Of a stretch of DNA of 64,000 nt, positions 1 to 12,747 are shown in pieces. The notes below the pieces were generated by a model. It was not told the DNA's origin. It worked only from the letters and a program-made list of their open reading frames with translations, and did no database searches. The position numbers and the translations under genes are program-made. Source of the DNA: Maea johnstoni (taxonomy: Eukaryota > Annelida > Polychaeta > Spionida > Magelonidae); the NCBI GenBank assembly GCA_963942565.1, contig OZ012696.1:23799057-23863056 (forward strand), given 5' to 3'. Every line of letters starts with the position of its first letter. Position 1 is the first letter of the stretch.

Positions 1-518
1 AACTGTAATTGAAATAAAGACAGTACTATTTTCCCAAAACCAAGAGCGCACTATTTGGGGTAATAGCCATTTTCTCTTTGTGCTGAAGTTGTCATTAGAC
101 TCATCTGAAATAAAAATCAAACACAACTCCAATAAAAGTAGTATAGTAAAAAAAAAAGATGAAATGAAAAAAGACCCCAAAAAGGGTATCTGAGACTTCA
201 ACCTCTGACAGAATGAATATGAATACCAGGCATAATATTTTTCAAATATGTGATTGAGTTTTTAACCCATATTTGCTTTAGAGTTCTCCTAAAAATTGTT
301 GTTGGACCTAAAATACTTTTGACAACAGCTTTTGAATCGAAAAATCATTTTTCAGAATATTTGAAGGAAAGTTGCAGGTAGTGTTCTAATTAACATTTCC
401 CCTTCAAATATTTCCTAAAATATGCTTCTTCTGGAAAGATTTTGTCAAAATCATTTGGCTGCTTTTGGCCGCTGTGAGCGTTCATGGGTTAAATAGGTCC
501 CAGGTAGAGAGGTATATG

Positions 519-737
519 TTAACCCTTCTAATACTAAGGCTACTTTTGTCCGAAGCACAATGACGCAATGATCTTTGAAAACCATCTAAACCTAGCTGTA
601 GTCATGTTGGTATTCTTTGGATAGCCCTCGCTGAGTACTCTCAGATGAGTAACCATGTGCCAGGGTTTCAGTGATTTTTCCAGTTTTTTTGCAATAATTT
701 GTATTTGCAAAATAAGCCACCAGCCTCATAAGAGTTG
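519..737. mobile_element. TTAA-flanked piggyBac-like MITE, family D
   Basis: The family consensus begins TTAACCCTTCCAATGCTGAG and ends CAGCATAAGGGTTAA, about 210 bp, with imperfect inverted ends and a TTAA target. This copy starts TTAACCCTTCTAATACTAAG; its right end is altered (CATAAGAGTTGA). Confidence 0.72.
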
Positions 738-919
738 ATATCAAATATCAATTATTATCAAATATCAATTATTAATATCACATGTGTTTTTATCCAAAAT
801 ATCAATCCCTGGTACTAAGAGGGTATATAAATATCCAGCACAACTTTTTTCAGATCAGGAGTAAAAATCCATGGCAGCGTTTAAATCTATAACTGGTAGG
901 ATTTTTCATAAGGTCTGGG

Positions 920-1139
920 TTAACCCTTGTGCTACTGGTGGCTAATTTGGCCAGTATAAAATGATGCAAAAAAAAACAAAAAAAACTAAAAAACTCTGGG
1001 TACACATGGATACTCATCTAACAGTATACCTAGCGAGAGTTATCCAGTGAATACCAACATGACAGGGTTTAGATGGTTTTTGTAAAATATTTGTGTCCGC
1101 GTGCTTTGGAAGAAAGTAGCCTCAGCATTGCTAGGGTTT
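920..1139. mobile_element. piggyBac-like MITE, family D (inverted)
   Basis: It starts TTAACCCTTGTGCTACTGG and ends CAGCATTGCTAGGGTTTA. The 135-bp tandem array starts right after it. Confidence 0.72.
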
Positions 1140-2092
1140 ACAATCCCTGGTGGAGGGTATATAAATATCCGGCACACAATTCTCAGGTCTGTGGTAATTT
1201 GTTGGCCTTGTGTTAGGTGAAGTAAGGGTTGCAGTGGTTTATTTATTCCTAAGCTAGATCAGCTTGTGGGATAGGAATCCCTGGGTGGAGGGTATATAAA
1301 TATCAGGCACACGATTCTCAGGTCTGTGGTAATTTGTTGGCCTTGTGTTACGTGAAGTAAGGGTTGCAGTGGTTTATTTATTCCTGGGCTAGATCAGCTT
1401 GTGGGATAGGAATCCCTGGGTGGAGGGTATATAAATATCAGGCACACGATTCTCAGGTCTGTGGTAATTTGTTGGCCTTGTGTTACGTGAAGTAAGGGTT
1501 GCAGTGGTTTATTTATTCCTGGGCTAGATCAGCTTGTGGGATAGGAGTCCCTGGGTGGAGGGTATATAAATATCAGGCACACGATTCTCAGGTCTGTGGT
1601 AATTTGTTGGCCTTGTGTTACGTGAAGTAAGGGTTGCAGTGGTTTATTTATTCCTGGGCTAGATCAGCTTGTGGGATAGGAATCCCTGGGTGGAGGGTAT
1701 ATAAATATCAGGCACACGATTCTCAGGTCTGTGGTAATTTGTTGGCCTTGTGTTACGTGAAGTAAGGGGTGCAGTGGTTTATCTATTCCTGGGCTAGATC
1801 AGCTTGTGGGATAGGAGTCCCTGGGTGGAGGGTATATAAATATCCGGCACACGATTCTCAGGTCTGTGGTAATTTGTTGGCCTTGTGTTAGGTGAAGTAA
1901 TGGATGTAGTGGTTTATTTATTCCTAAGCTAGATCAGCTTGTGGGATAGGAGTCCCTGGTGGAGGGTATATAAATATCAGCCACACGATTCACAGGTCTG
2001 TGGTAATTTGTTGGCCTTGTGTTAGGTGAAGTAAGGGGTGCAGTGGTTTATTCCCTGGAAGGATCAGCTCGTGGCGCGGGTGCCCCCTGGTC
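1140..2092. repeat. 135-bp tandem array, about 7 copies, TATA-like box in each
   Basis: GGTATATAAATATC recurs at 1156, 1291, 1426, 1561, 1696, 1831 and 1965, an exact 135-bp period except for the last. Units are nearly identical. A shorter related piece with GGGTATATAAATATCC is at about 805-850. No long open frame. Confidence 0.92.
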
Positions 2093-3140
2093 ATGAATAA
2101 AACACTAGCATTAAGAGTGCTCTGGATGCAGCACAGGTAAAGACCAAAGGAAAAACTGCTTCTTGTGCTGTAGGCCGCAGCATTGACTCATTTGTTCCTC
2201 GCTGACCATAGCATTACAGGCACAGTCTACGCGACACCAGGGCTGCCCCCACAACTGAGCAGTAGGATGCGTAGAATATCAAGTTTGCTGTGTCTCACCA
2301 TAGCACAGTGTCCACAGTTCAAATTGCCTATCATGTGGCAGGCCACACTGAGCCATTCATCCCTCATTGTCTGCAAGTCACCAGGGTTGCCCCCACTACT
2401 GAGTTGTCCAATGAACAGGGACTTAGCCAGGACCCGCTCTACCTGTCTTTTGGACAGGTAGTTTGCTAAAAACCTCCTGTTTGGACAGACAAAATTTTCT
2501 ATGGTGATTTTTCAATTTTGACTTTTGGGGTGTAATAACCAAATATTTTCCTAACTAATCATCTTCTAGGACAGCTGAAGTGTTTTTGACACACTAGGCT
2601 ATTAAATGTAGCTGGTACAAGGATTTGAAGTAGGTAAGTAGCTAAATCTGGAGAGGCAAAATTTTTGAAATTGCTGTTTTGGACAGGCATTTTTGAAATC
2701 CTGGCTAAGACCCTGCCAATGAATAGTATATGAACAGCTCACTGTGTCTCACCACTGCACAAAGTCTATCGTTCTAATTGCCTACCATGCTGCAGGCCAC
2801 ATTGGATCATTCACCCCCTTGCTAACCATAGCACAGCAAACAGTGTGTGCAACACCAGGGCTGCCCCAACGACTGAGCAGTCTAATGCATAGCCTATTAA
2901 CAGCTCACTGTGTCTCACCACTGCACAGAGTCAGTCATTCAAACTGCTTACCGTACTGAGCCATTCATTTCTCGCTGACCATAGCATTACAGGCAGCCTG
3001 TGCAACACCAGGGCTGCCCCCACAACTGAGCAGTCTATTGCATAGCATATCAGCAGCTCACTGTGTCTCACCACTGCACAGAGTCAGTCATTCAAATTGC
3101 TTACCGTATTGAGCCATTCATTTCTCGCTAACCATAGCAT
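2093..3140. repeat. Degenerate tandem repeat of about 170 bp
   Basis: GACACCAGGGCTGCCCC, ACTGAGCAGTCTA and CAGCTCACTGTGTCTCACC recur, broken by the family B MITE at 2416-2715. The units vary in length and the small frames are not credible genes. Confidence 0.75.
2416..2715. mobile_element. hAT-like MITE, family B
   Basis: The ends are CAGGGACTTAGCCAGGACC and TCCTGGCTAAGACCCTG, with an 8-bp duplication CCAATGAA on each side. It interrupts the degenerate repeats of 2.1-3.1 kb. The interior is marked by TCTTTTGGACAGGTAGTTT. Confidence 0.9.
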
Positions 3141-3259
3141 TAGAGAGAGAATCCTAAATAAATACCATAAATAAGAAACATTGGCTTTTATTATTTTCAT
3201 CACTGGAGCTACAGTAACGTTCATCTTCGAATCCTGTCTGTGATGAGTTACGAGAATCT

Positions 3260-3472
3260 TTAACCCTTTTGCTGCTGGCAGCAAATTTGGCCAATACATG
3301 ATGATTCAAAAATGCTGAAAAATTACTTTAACCCTGGCAAATGGTTACTCATTTGAGAGAACTCAGCGAATGCTATCTAGTGAATACCAACATGACAGTG
3401 TTTAGATGATTTTCAAAAATATTTGAATCTGCGTGCTTTGGACGAAAGTAGCCTTAGCATTGAAAGGTTTAA
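3260..3472. mobile_element. piggyBac-like MITE, family D (inverted)
   Basis: Both TTAA ends are intact; the right end reads GCATTGAAAGGTTTAA. Confidence 0.75.
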
Positions 3473-3639
3473 TACGCCATGTTCATCAGCGATTTTTGCC
3501 TTTCGCGATTCCCCGTGACTGATCCCCGACACCACGTGCTCCTACTATGTAAATATGTTTCACTTGAGGACAGGTAATTGTGTTTACAGTCAAGACTAGT
3601 CGCTGGGTAATTGAATAACAAACTCCATGCCCCTCAGCT

Positions 3640-5575
3640 GTGAAGCAATAGACATACACCAAAATCAATACCATTACTAGAAAACAACCAGGTTGGGGAA
3701 GATCGAGAGTCTGTGGAGGAGAAAAGATACTGTTCGAAGCCACTTCACAGGGCTTGAAATCAAGGTTATCTACAAGATAGCTACAGGGTACAGGGCTTGA
3801 AGTCAAGGTTATCTTCACAAGTTTGGAAAAGATACTGTTCAAATCCAGTTCTCAGGGCTTGAAGTCAAGATTATCTTCACATAGCTACAGGGTTCAGGGC
3901 CTGAAAATGATTTTCTTTCTGGTTGGGCAGAACTTTTCTGGATAAGATACTGTTCAAAGCCATTTCTAAGGGCTTGAAATCAAGGTTATCTTCGCAATTT
4001 TAGTAAAGATAGTGTTCAATACCATTACTAGAAAACAACCAGGTTCGGGAAGATCGATAGTCTGTGGAGGAGAAAAGATACTGTTCAAAGCCACTTCTCA
4101 GGGCTTTAAATCAAGGTTGTCCTCAAGTAGCTACTGGGTACAGGGCTTGAAAGAAGAAAGACTCTAGAGGAGAAAAGAAACTGTTGAAGTCACATCGCAG
4201 GGCTTGAAATCAAGGTTATCTTCACAATTATAGTAAAGATAGTGTTCAATACCATTACTAGAAAACAACCAGATTGGGGAAGAGAGTCTGAGGAGGAGAA
4301 AAGATACTGTTCAAAGACGCTTCCCAGGGCTTGAAGTCAAGGTTATCTTCAAATAGCTACAGGGTACATGGCTTGAAAGACAAAAGCCTCTAGAAAAAAA
4401 AAGATACTGCATGTTCAAAGCCATTTCCCAGGGCTTGAGATCAAGGTTATCTACAAAATAGCTACTGGGTACAGGGCTTGAAGTCAAGGTTATCTTCACA
4501 AGTTTGGAAAAGATACTGTTCAAATCCAGTTCTCAGGGCTTGAAGTCAAGATTATCTTCACATAGCTACAGGGTTCAGGGTCTGAAAATGATTTTCTTTC
4601 TGGTTGGGCAGAACTTTTCTGGATAAGATACTGTTCAAAGCCATTTCTCAGGGCTTGAAGTCAAGGTTATCTTCAAAATTTTAGAAAAGATAATGTTCAA
4701 TACCATTACTAGAACACAACCAGGTTCGGGAAGAGAGTCTGTGGGGGAGAAAAAATACTGTTCAAAGCCACTTCTCAGGGCTTGAAATCAAGGTTATCTT
4801 CAAATAGCTACAGGGTACATGGCTTGAAAGACAAAAGCCTCTAGAAAAAAAAGATACTGCATGTTCAAAGCCATTTCCCAGGGCTTGAGATCAAAGTTAT
4901 CTACAAAATAGCTACAGGGTACAGGGCTTGAAGTCAAGGTTATCTTCACAAGTTTGGAAAAGATACTGTTCAAAACTAGTTCTCAGGGCTTGAAGTCAAG
5001 ATTATCTTCACATAGCTAGGGGGCAGAACTTTTCTGGATAAGATACTGTTCAAAGTCACTTCTCAGGGCTTGAAATCAAGGTTATCTTCACACTTTTAGT
5101 AAAGATAGTGTTCAATACCATTACTAGGAAACAACCAGGTTGGGGAAGAGAGTCTGTAGAGGAGAAAAGATACTGTTCAAAGGTTATCTTCACAACTTTA
5201 GTAAAGATAGTGTTCAATACCATTACTAGAACACAACCAGGTTCGGGAAGATCGAGAGTCTGAGGAGGAGAAAAGATACTGTTCAAAGCCACTTCTTAGG
5301 GCTTGAAATCAAGGTTATCTTCAAATAGCTAGAGGGTACATGGCTTTAAAGAATGGCTCTAGAGGAGAAAAGAAACTGTCACATCGCAGGGCTTGAAATC
5401 AAGGTTATCTAAAGTTTACACAGCTAAAGGGGTTCAAGGCTTGAAAATGACATTTTTCTGGTTGAGTAAGAAAGACTGGAGGAGAAAAGATACTGGTCAA
5501 AGCCACTTCTCAGTATTTTTTCCGAACTTGTGAAGATAACCTTGACTTCAAGCCCTGAGAAATGGCCTTGAACCT
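3640..5575. repeat. Complex array of GGGCTTGAAATCAAGGTTATC repeats
   Basis: Short modules (GATACTGTTCAAAGCCACTT, CAGGGCTTGAAATCAAGG, ATAGCTACAGGGTACA, ACCATTACTAGAAAACAACC) recur in shuffled order. A larger block of about 450 bp repeats from around 3780 to 4230 and around 4470 to 4920. Near 5515-5570 one module is inverted. Confidence 0.8.
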
Positions 5576-6130
5576 TTACAAGCATTTCCAAAATCCTTGC
5601 TAAGCCCCATGGCTCTAGGTACAATGTTTACATGCATTATAGTCAAACACATTAAAGCTTTGAAAGTGCATGTGTTAAATCAGACAGGTACAGGGTCTGA
5701 CACTTAGTAAGAGGCTAGGGGCCAGAAATGGTCTTTTGATAAATCTATTGGTGAAAAACAGGATTTCTGTATTATTATATATACTATTTCTGAAAAACCT
5801 AGGGGCCATAGCAAAATCTAGGGGCATATGCGAATGTCGAACTCTGCAGGTATGTTTGTTTTGTTTTTACTAAAAAAGACCCTCTTAACGAGCATTGGAA
5901 ATTATAAGTGGTGCCAAGCATTATAATAGAGGAGCTCCTCTGAGTTACACATACCGTGAATGCACCACAATTTGATGGAGGCATCTGATCGATCGAGAAG
6001 AATCAATTCAAAGAATGCTATCTGGAAATCAATTAATGCCTGCTTGCATCAATGCTAGAAAATCAATAAAAGGGCACCAGGAAGTTTCACATAGGTGTCA
6101 TGTTTGCCTTGGAGCTATACGTGAGGAGGA
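5576..6130. other. No gene seen
   Basis: AT-rich sequence with short frames on the - strand that show no splice context or family motif. GATCAATTAATGCCTGCTTG near 6030 recurs near 6403, a local duplication. Confidence 0.5.
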
Positions 6131-6134
6131 ATAT

Positions 6135-6300
6135 TTGTTTTTCGTCACTTTTTATGCCATATTTCGGCTAAGTCATGACTAGCCAATTGTAAGTGGTTGA
6201 GGAAACCAGAGTACCCGGCAAAAACCACCACCTAACCATAAGTCGCTGGCAACTTTCTCACTTGCCCCGGCTGGGATTCAAACCCTTGGAACTATACGTA
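6135..6300. repeat. Dispersed repeat with GGAGTACCC motif
   Basis: Contains GAGGAAACCAGAGTACCCGG, AAAACCACC and GGGATTCAAACCC. Related copies lie at about 27123-27330, 37258-37330 and 38000-38470. The GATTCAAACCC-like end recalls a reversed tRNA B box, so it may be SINE-derived. Confidence 0.5.
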
Positions 6301-6491
6301 CATGTATCTAGTCAAATCTGCTAGGAGAGGCTACTGACAAAAGAACTTTAAATGGACTTAAGATGCAGTTGAAATAAAAATGTACAAAGAACACTAACTG
6401 GAGATCAATTAATGCCTGCTTGCATCAATGCTTGATAATCAATACAAAGGCACCAGGAAGTTTTACATAGGTGTCATGTTGGCCATAGAGC

Positions 6492-6771
6492 CAGGGTCTT
6501 AGCCAGGATCTAGAAACTGGGTGCCCAAAATTGACAATTGTATAATTTTGGGTGCCCAAATTTTTCAAGGGAGATCCCAATATACTCAGATTGCAACCAT
6601 AAACATGCATTTAATGTCATGGGAATTATATTAAGGATGAAAAAGTGCAAGTATATGCTTGAAATTGCCATTTTAAGAAAATCCATACAAAATTTTAGGG
6701 TTTCTTAAAAATGATTTTTGAGGGTTTGGGTGTCCAAATGACACCCAGACACCCTGCTGGCTAAGACTGTG
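6492..6771. mobile_element. hAT-like MITE, family A (inverted)
   Basis: It starts CAGGGTCTTAGCCAGGAT and ends ACCCTGCTGGCTAAGACTGTG. The 8-bp duplication is CATAGAGC on the left and CTTAGAGC on the right. A further A copy begins at about 6796 and lacks its right end. Confidence 0.82.
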
Positions 6772-7135
6772 CTTAGAGCTATATGTACATGCATGGTCTT
6801 AGCCAGCAGGCGGTGCATCCGGGTCTTTTAGGACACCCAGACCCTCAAAAATCACCTCTCAGGACACCCAAATATTTCTGTGAAGAATTTCTTAAAATGT
6901 CAATCTCAAACATATAATTGAATATCTTTCACCTCAATATAATTATCACGGCACAGTATATGGGTTGATATGCCTTATTTCAATTAGTAAATACATGTTT
7001 TTGGTTGTAATCTGAGTATATTGTGGGTTCCCTTGAAAATTAGGACTCTGAAAATTTTTACAATTTTGGGCACCCAGTATCTTATTATATAATGAAAGAA
7101 GTCATATATTAATTGTCTTTTATTGTACATAGAAG

Positions 7136-7483
7136 TAGGGCTGTCATTGACATCCATTTTTTTTTCAATTTGATCATTGACATTTTCTTTTTCGATTACG
7201 ATTATTTCGATTCGATTTTGAAGAACTGCACTAATAGAATATTTTCACATGTTCCACACTATTTTTGTGGCTAGGATCCTAAAATTCTCACAATGCAAAG
7301 ACAATGAAGGTTTTCTCAACACTTTTTGATTGAATACTTGAGTTTCTCTTCAAAATTCTTATTAGCGTTGGCAGAAAAAATGTATTTCGATTAATTGACA
7401 TAACAATTGACATAATATTCTTTTCGATTAATTGGAAAAATTATTTCGATCGATCGATACTTGTCATCTTAATGACAGTCCTA
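7136..7483. mobile_element. hAT-like MITE, family C
   Basis: The end TAGGGCTGTCATTGACATCC is mirrored by AATGACAGTCCTA, with an 8-bp duplication CATAGAAG (7128-7135 and 7484-7491). At 348 bp it closely matches the copy at 57378. Confidence 0.9.
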
Positions 7484-7842
7484 CATAGAAGTAGTCAAAT
7501 AAGTGTTTTATATTGTACTGCATTGATGCTACGCATGGTATTGGGGTGTGGTATCAAGATGCATTGTATGTGGATAACCGCCCGCCTGTTCTATTGTTGC
7601 AGTACCAGCTCTAAGTGCATAAGGGAGAGAGGATTAAGTGATAAATGGATTAAACCATCTGTCTGCATTTGGGCTTAACCCATCCCGGACCAGAATCCAG
7701 CAATGTAAATCTGACATACATGTCAAAATTTCCCAAATGGAGAGTTTTTGTGAAAAATATTTGAATGAAAGTTGAGCTAATACTTCCAAGGAAAAACTTT
7801 CCTTCAAATATTTCTTCAATGTTGCTTTCGTGTGAGATATCA

Positions 7843-8068
7843 TTAACCCATTCCACTCAGAGTTCTTCAATAAAGTATCGTCTGCTACACTACTTTTGAA
7901 AATAACTTGGAAATGAAGCAAAAGTTCGCAAAATATTTGATGGAGAGTTGTTATTTGGCTTCTGATCAACATTTCTCCTTCAAATGTTTTCTAGAAAATG
8001 CTTTTGAAAGTAAAATATATCCAAAATTGTCAGGCCTGTTTTGGCCGCTCTAAGTGAAAATGGGTTAA
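7843..8068. mobile_element. TTAA-flanked MITE, family E
   Basis: TTAACCCATTCCACTCAGAG to AAGTGAAAATGGGTTAA, about 226 bp, with the internal marker TTTCTCCTTCAAATGTTTTC. The inverted ends carry TTAA, as in family D, but the interior is unrelated. Decayed copies lie at about 260-492, 13600-13725 and 14240-14490, and a fragment at 35072-35141 after the gap. Confidence 0.7.
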
Positions 8069-8201
8069 AGTTGTCAGATCACTAAGCAGCTCTCTATATA
8101 AATGGGTTGATATGCTTACCACATATCTGCGTGAAAGTGAGGCTAGGGGAGAGTGCACTGGTAATACAGAACCATTAGGGGATTAACCAATTTGTCTGGT
8201 C

Positions 8202-8432
8202 TTAACCCTTTCACACTGTAGCAACCATAAGAGATCGGACTATTTTGATGATATCTCTTTGACAAGAGAAAATATTTGCAAATATTTGAAGGAGAAATGT
8301 TTATCGCATGTTAAGCAACAACTCTCCTTCAATTTTTTGTGAGTTTGTGCGTATCTCTCAAGTTATTTACAAAAGTATCGTAGAACCAGACAACACTGGT
8401 CACAAAGGACTACATAGGCATGAATTTGTTAA
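8202..8432. mobile_element. TTAA-flanked MITE, family E
   Basis: TTAACCCTTTCACACTGTAG to GGCATGAATTTGTTAA. It shares GAAGGAGAAATGTTTATC and AACAACTCTCCTTCAA with other copies. Confidence 0.66.
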
Positions 8433-9207
8433 TAAGTAGAGTGGCGACTCTGAGGCTAAGGAACAGTACAGTTCAACCACGTCTTTGACTGTTTCCCCCC
8501 CCCCCCCCCCCTATTTGTCTTGTTTAAGATGGAACGGTGACAATTCAAGTAATAAGAATATAATGAACTGAAACAATATCCTGACAAAAATGCTTTCGAA
8601 AAGCCAAAGGTAAAATTGCGTTTATCAGGAGTTGTTATGTTGATCTGTCTTGATCGAATAAAAAGGTGGTTTGCTAAATGAAGAAATGTTTTATCTCAGC
8701 TGAAATAAAAGATAAGCATTTTATATCATTAATTATGAAGTTATGTTTGTGAAGGATGTTCTCCAAAACAAATCCTAAACCGACTCCTCCACATTCCTTT
8801 ATAATATTTTTACTAACTGTTCATTGTCACTTAATCTTTTTCTAAAATTCTAAGATAAATACAAATAATTATCAATATTGTGAGGAAGGTTCTTAAAGCC
8901 TTAAAGCCATCCTCCATATCATTTACTGGTATTTTGGTCTCATTGTTCATTCCACTTTTTCCATTTCTTCGAATTCTAGGATTAATTAAGATGACCAATA
9001 GAAAGAAAGGAGGGAGTTGGTTTACATGTTGCTTTCAACAGCTTAGGTCATATCGCGATGAGACAGAAACCCAGAACCATGTTCTGTTTTTCTCCTCTTC
9101 ATGAGAAGAGTACAACAGACAGACCTCCACAATGCTGCACATTTATATAGCGACCAGGCCAAGCCACTTATGGATATCCAACCAAGACCCAGACCCAGAC
9201 CTCACGC
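8433..9207. other. No gene seen
   Basis: Contains a run of 17 C (8495-8511). The small + strand frame at 8880-9104 lacks any recognisable motif. Confidence 0.5.
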
Positions 9208-9359
9208 TAAACCTTTCCAATGCTGAGGCTTCTTTCATCCAAAGAACTAGGATGCAAAGATTTTTGAAAACCATCTGAACCCTATCATGTTAGTATTCAT
9301 TGGATAGCTTTTGCTGATTGTACTCTCAGATGAGCACCTATATGACAGTTTTTCTCTCA

Positions 9360-11560
9360 GGAAGATATCCCCAATAATCAAGTATGGTCAGGCATGAATG
9401 GGATCAGGGCATCACAGGCAATAAAGGCTGAGTGCCACTGGCAATCAATAAGCTTCACCACGTAGCTGGGAATCACAAGGGTGCCCATATCTCCCCTATG
9501 GCCAAGCCAGGGGAGTTTCCAAGATTAAAACACAAAAAAATCCTGTTTTTTTTTTAGAAGGATATCATCAATATGGTCAGGTGTATTTCTTGTCACTGCT
9601 GAGATGAATGGGATCAAGGCAAAACAGGCAATAAAGCCCGAGTGCTGGCGGCAATAAATAAGCCTCATCACATAACTGGGAAACACAAGGGTGTCAGGTC
9701 TACACCTCCCTGTGGACAAGCTAGGGGGGTTTTCAAAGTTAAAACACAAATAATCCATTTTTTTCTCAGAAAGATATCACCAATAATGTATGGTCTGGCG
9801 TGGACCAAGGCAAAACAGGCAATAAAGCCTGCAATAAATGAGGCTCATCCCGTAGCTGGGAAACACAAGGGTGTCGGGTCCAGAAAGATATCACCAATAA
9901 TGTATGGTCTGGCGTATTTCTTGTCACTGCTGAGATGAATGGGATCAAGGCAAAATAGGCAATAAAGCCTGCAATAAATGCATCATCACGTAGCTGGGAA
10001 ACGCAAGGGTGTCGGGTCCAGAAAGATATCACCAATAATCATGTATGGTCAGGCGTATTTCTTGTCACTGCTAAGATGAATGGGATCAAGGCAAAACAGG
10101 CAATAAAGCCTGCAATAAATGAGGCTCATCACGTAGCTGGGAAACACAAGGGTGTTGGGTCCACACCTCCCAGTGGCCAAGCCAGGGGAGTTTCCAAGAT
10201 TAAAACACAAATAATCCAAAGTTTTTTTTCCTCAGAAGGATATCATCAATATGGTCAGGCGTATTTCTTGTCACTGCAGAGATGAATGGGACCAAGGCAA
10301 TAAGGCAATAATGCCTGCAATAAATAAGACTTATCACATAACTGGGAAACACAAGGGCGTCGGGTCCACACCTCCCTGTGGACAAGCCAGGGGGGTTTCC
10401 AAGAATAAAACACAAATCACCCATCTTCTTTCTCAGAAAGATATCACCAATAATGTATGGTCTGGCGTATTTCTTGTCACTGCTGAGATGAATGGGATCA
10501 AGGCAAAACAGGCAATAAATCCTGCAATAAATGAGGCTCATCACGTAGCTGGGAAACACAAGGGTGTTGGGTCCATACCTCCCAGTGGCCAAGCCACAGG
10601 GTTTTCCAAGATTAAAACACAAATAATCCAAAGTTTTTTCCTCAGAAGGATATCATCAATATGGTCAGGCGTAATTCTTGTCACTGCTGAGATGGATGGG
10701 ATCAAGGCAAAACAGGCAATAAAGCCTGCAATAAATAAGACTCATCACATAGCTGGGAAACACAAGGGTGTCGGGTCCAGAAAGATATCACCAATAGTGT
10801 ATGGTCAGGCGTATTCCTTGTCACTGCTGAGATGAATTGGATCAAGGCAAAACAGGCAATAAAGCCTGCAATAAATAAGACTCATCACATAGCTGGGAAA
10901 CACAAGGGTGTCGGTTCAGAAAGATATCACCAATAGTGTATGGTCTGGCGTATTTCTTGTCACTGCTGAGATGAATTGGATCAAGGCAAAACAGGCAATA
11001 AATCCTGAGTGCCGCTGGCAATAAATGAGGCTCATCACATAGCTGGGAAATACAAGGGTGTCGGGTACACACCTCCCAGTGGCCAAGCCAGGGGAGTTTC
11101 CAAGATTAAAACACAACTAATCCTAAGGTTTTTTTCTCAGAAGAACATCATCAATATGTTCAGGCGTATTTCTTGTCACTGCTGAGATGAATGGGATCAA
11201 GGCAAAACAGGCAATAAAGGCTGAGTGCTGCCGGCAATAAATGAGGCTCATCACGAAGCTGGGAATCACAAGGGTGTTGGGTCCACACCTCCCAGTGGCC
11301 AAGCCAGGGGAGTTTCCAAGATTAAAACACAAATAATCCAAAGGTTTTTTTTCTCAGAAGAACATCATCAATATGGTCAGGCGTATTTTTTGTCACTGCA
11401 GAGATGAATTGGATCAAGGCAAAACAGGCAATAAAGGCTGAGTGCTGCCGGCAATAAATAAGCCTCATCACGTAGCTGGGAATCACAAAGGTGTCGGGTC
11501 CAAACCTCCCCATGGACAAGCCAGACGCCTGACTCCAACAGTAATACACATTACCTACTA
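9360..11560. repeat. Tandem array of about 220-bp units with truncated variants
   Basis: Each unit carries GTATTTCTTGTCACTGCTGA, AACAGGCAATAAAGCCTG, TCATCACGTAGCTGGGAA and, in full units, CCAAGCCAGGGGAGTTTCC with AAAACACAAATAATCC. Short units lack the last part. Frames on both strands are open for up to 194 codons because of the periodicity, not because of a gene. Confidence 0.85.
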
Positions 11561-11773
11561 ACCCTTTTACTGCGGGTGGCTAATTTGGCCGATACATAAA
11601 TGATGCAAAAAAACCTGAAAAATGAATGAAACCCTGGCACATGGGTACTCATTGGAGAGTATTCAGTGAGAGCTATTCAATGAATACAACATGACAGGGT
11701 TTCGATGGCTTGCAGAAATATTTGAGTCCTTGTGCTTTGGACGAAAATAGTCTAAGCATGGAATTAGGGCTAA
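11558..11773. mobile_element. piggyBac-like MITE, family D (inverted)
   Basis: CTAACCCTTTTACTGCGGG to GGAATTAGGGCTAA; both TTAA ends have changed to CTAA. A truncated copy is at about 9208-9355. Confidence 0.68.
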
Positions 11774-11845
11774 TGTAATAGTGGCAGACTGACAGACCAA
11801 ACACAATTTCTAGTCTGCTCGCCTTACACAAATGCAAACACTTTT

Positions 11846-12135
11846 CACAAGGCAGCCTGATATAGAGAAATATTTGAACATATCTTCAGTTTTTTTTTTG
11901 TCTGAGACACTTTTTTCTCCAATATTTTGAGTTATTAGAGCAAACAAAAAATGATGTCTGGCTCTCTGATATTAAATAATATATTCATAACATTCTTCCC
12001 AAGGCAGCTTGACCTAGAAAAATATTTGAACAAATCTTCATTGCTTTTTTTTCTGAGACACTATTTTTCTCCATTTTTTGGTGGGGTTGTTAGAGCAAAC
12101 AAAAAGATTATGTCTGGCTCTCTGATATAGGTGGA
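11846..12135. repeat. Two-copy tandem duplication of about 150 bp
   Basis: AAGGCAGC, GAAATATTTGAACA, TCTGAGACAC, TTAGAGCAAACAAAAA and TGTCTGGCTCTCTGATAT appear in the same order twice. Confidence 0.75.
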
Positions 12136-12477
12136 GTATATTTTCAAACTGCTGTTATGTTGTGAAATTGAGAAATATTCTAATGGAAGTTCTGTGTTCT
12201 TGTCCAAAGACAATATTCCTCAAATTACTTTTTTGACAGATGATTGCCTTTATTTGAGATACTCCCAGCCGAGTACAAAAATCAAAATTTATTCAAATAA
12301 TCTTTAGCGCTATTTGCCTGAAATTTTTCTATTGATCAATACAGAATTCTTCTTTAATCACTTTTTGAGTAGATGATTAGATTAGTTTTCCCAGCTCATT
12401 ACATAATGTTCTTGTCTGCTGGTGTGACAAGAATGCAATTTTTTTACAAAACACTGACTAACCTTTTTCATGCCTAA

Positions 12478-12712
12478 GGCCTAAAAAAAAAGTTGTTTGT
12501 TTCCTGTAACCCCACCCTAACAAGTTTTTATTCAAAGAAATTCCTACCCTAAAGTTTTTTTCTGCCCTCCCAACTCCCAATCATCGTAAAACATGCATAA
12601 AACACACATTTTTGACCAAAAAGATATAGCAAAATTATTATTTTTTTCCGACCTACCTACCCTTTTTTTGGTCGGACCGTTACAGGAAACAAACAATTTC
12701 TTTTTTCAGGCC
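12478..12712. mobile_element. PIF/Harbinger-like MITE, family K (235 bp)
   Basis: The ends are GGCCTAAAAAAAAAGTTG and, inverted, GGCCTGAAAAAAGAAATTG, followed inward on both sides by GTTTGTTTCCTGTAAC. The TAA duplication is at 12475-12477 and 12713-12715. A second, decayed copy is at about 25311-25550, and fragments lie near 30148 and 58215. Confidence 0.85.
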
Positions 12713-12747
12713 TAAGCACCCATACTCTATCTAGAACAGTCAGACCC

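Noticed and set aside
9642-11549. Overlapping frames of up to 194 codons on both strands
   Set aside because: They follow the period of the tandem array, overlap each other on opposite strands and show no domain.
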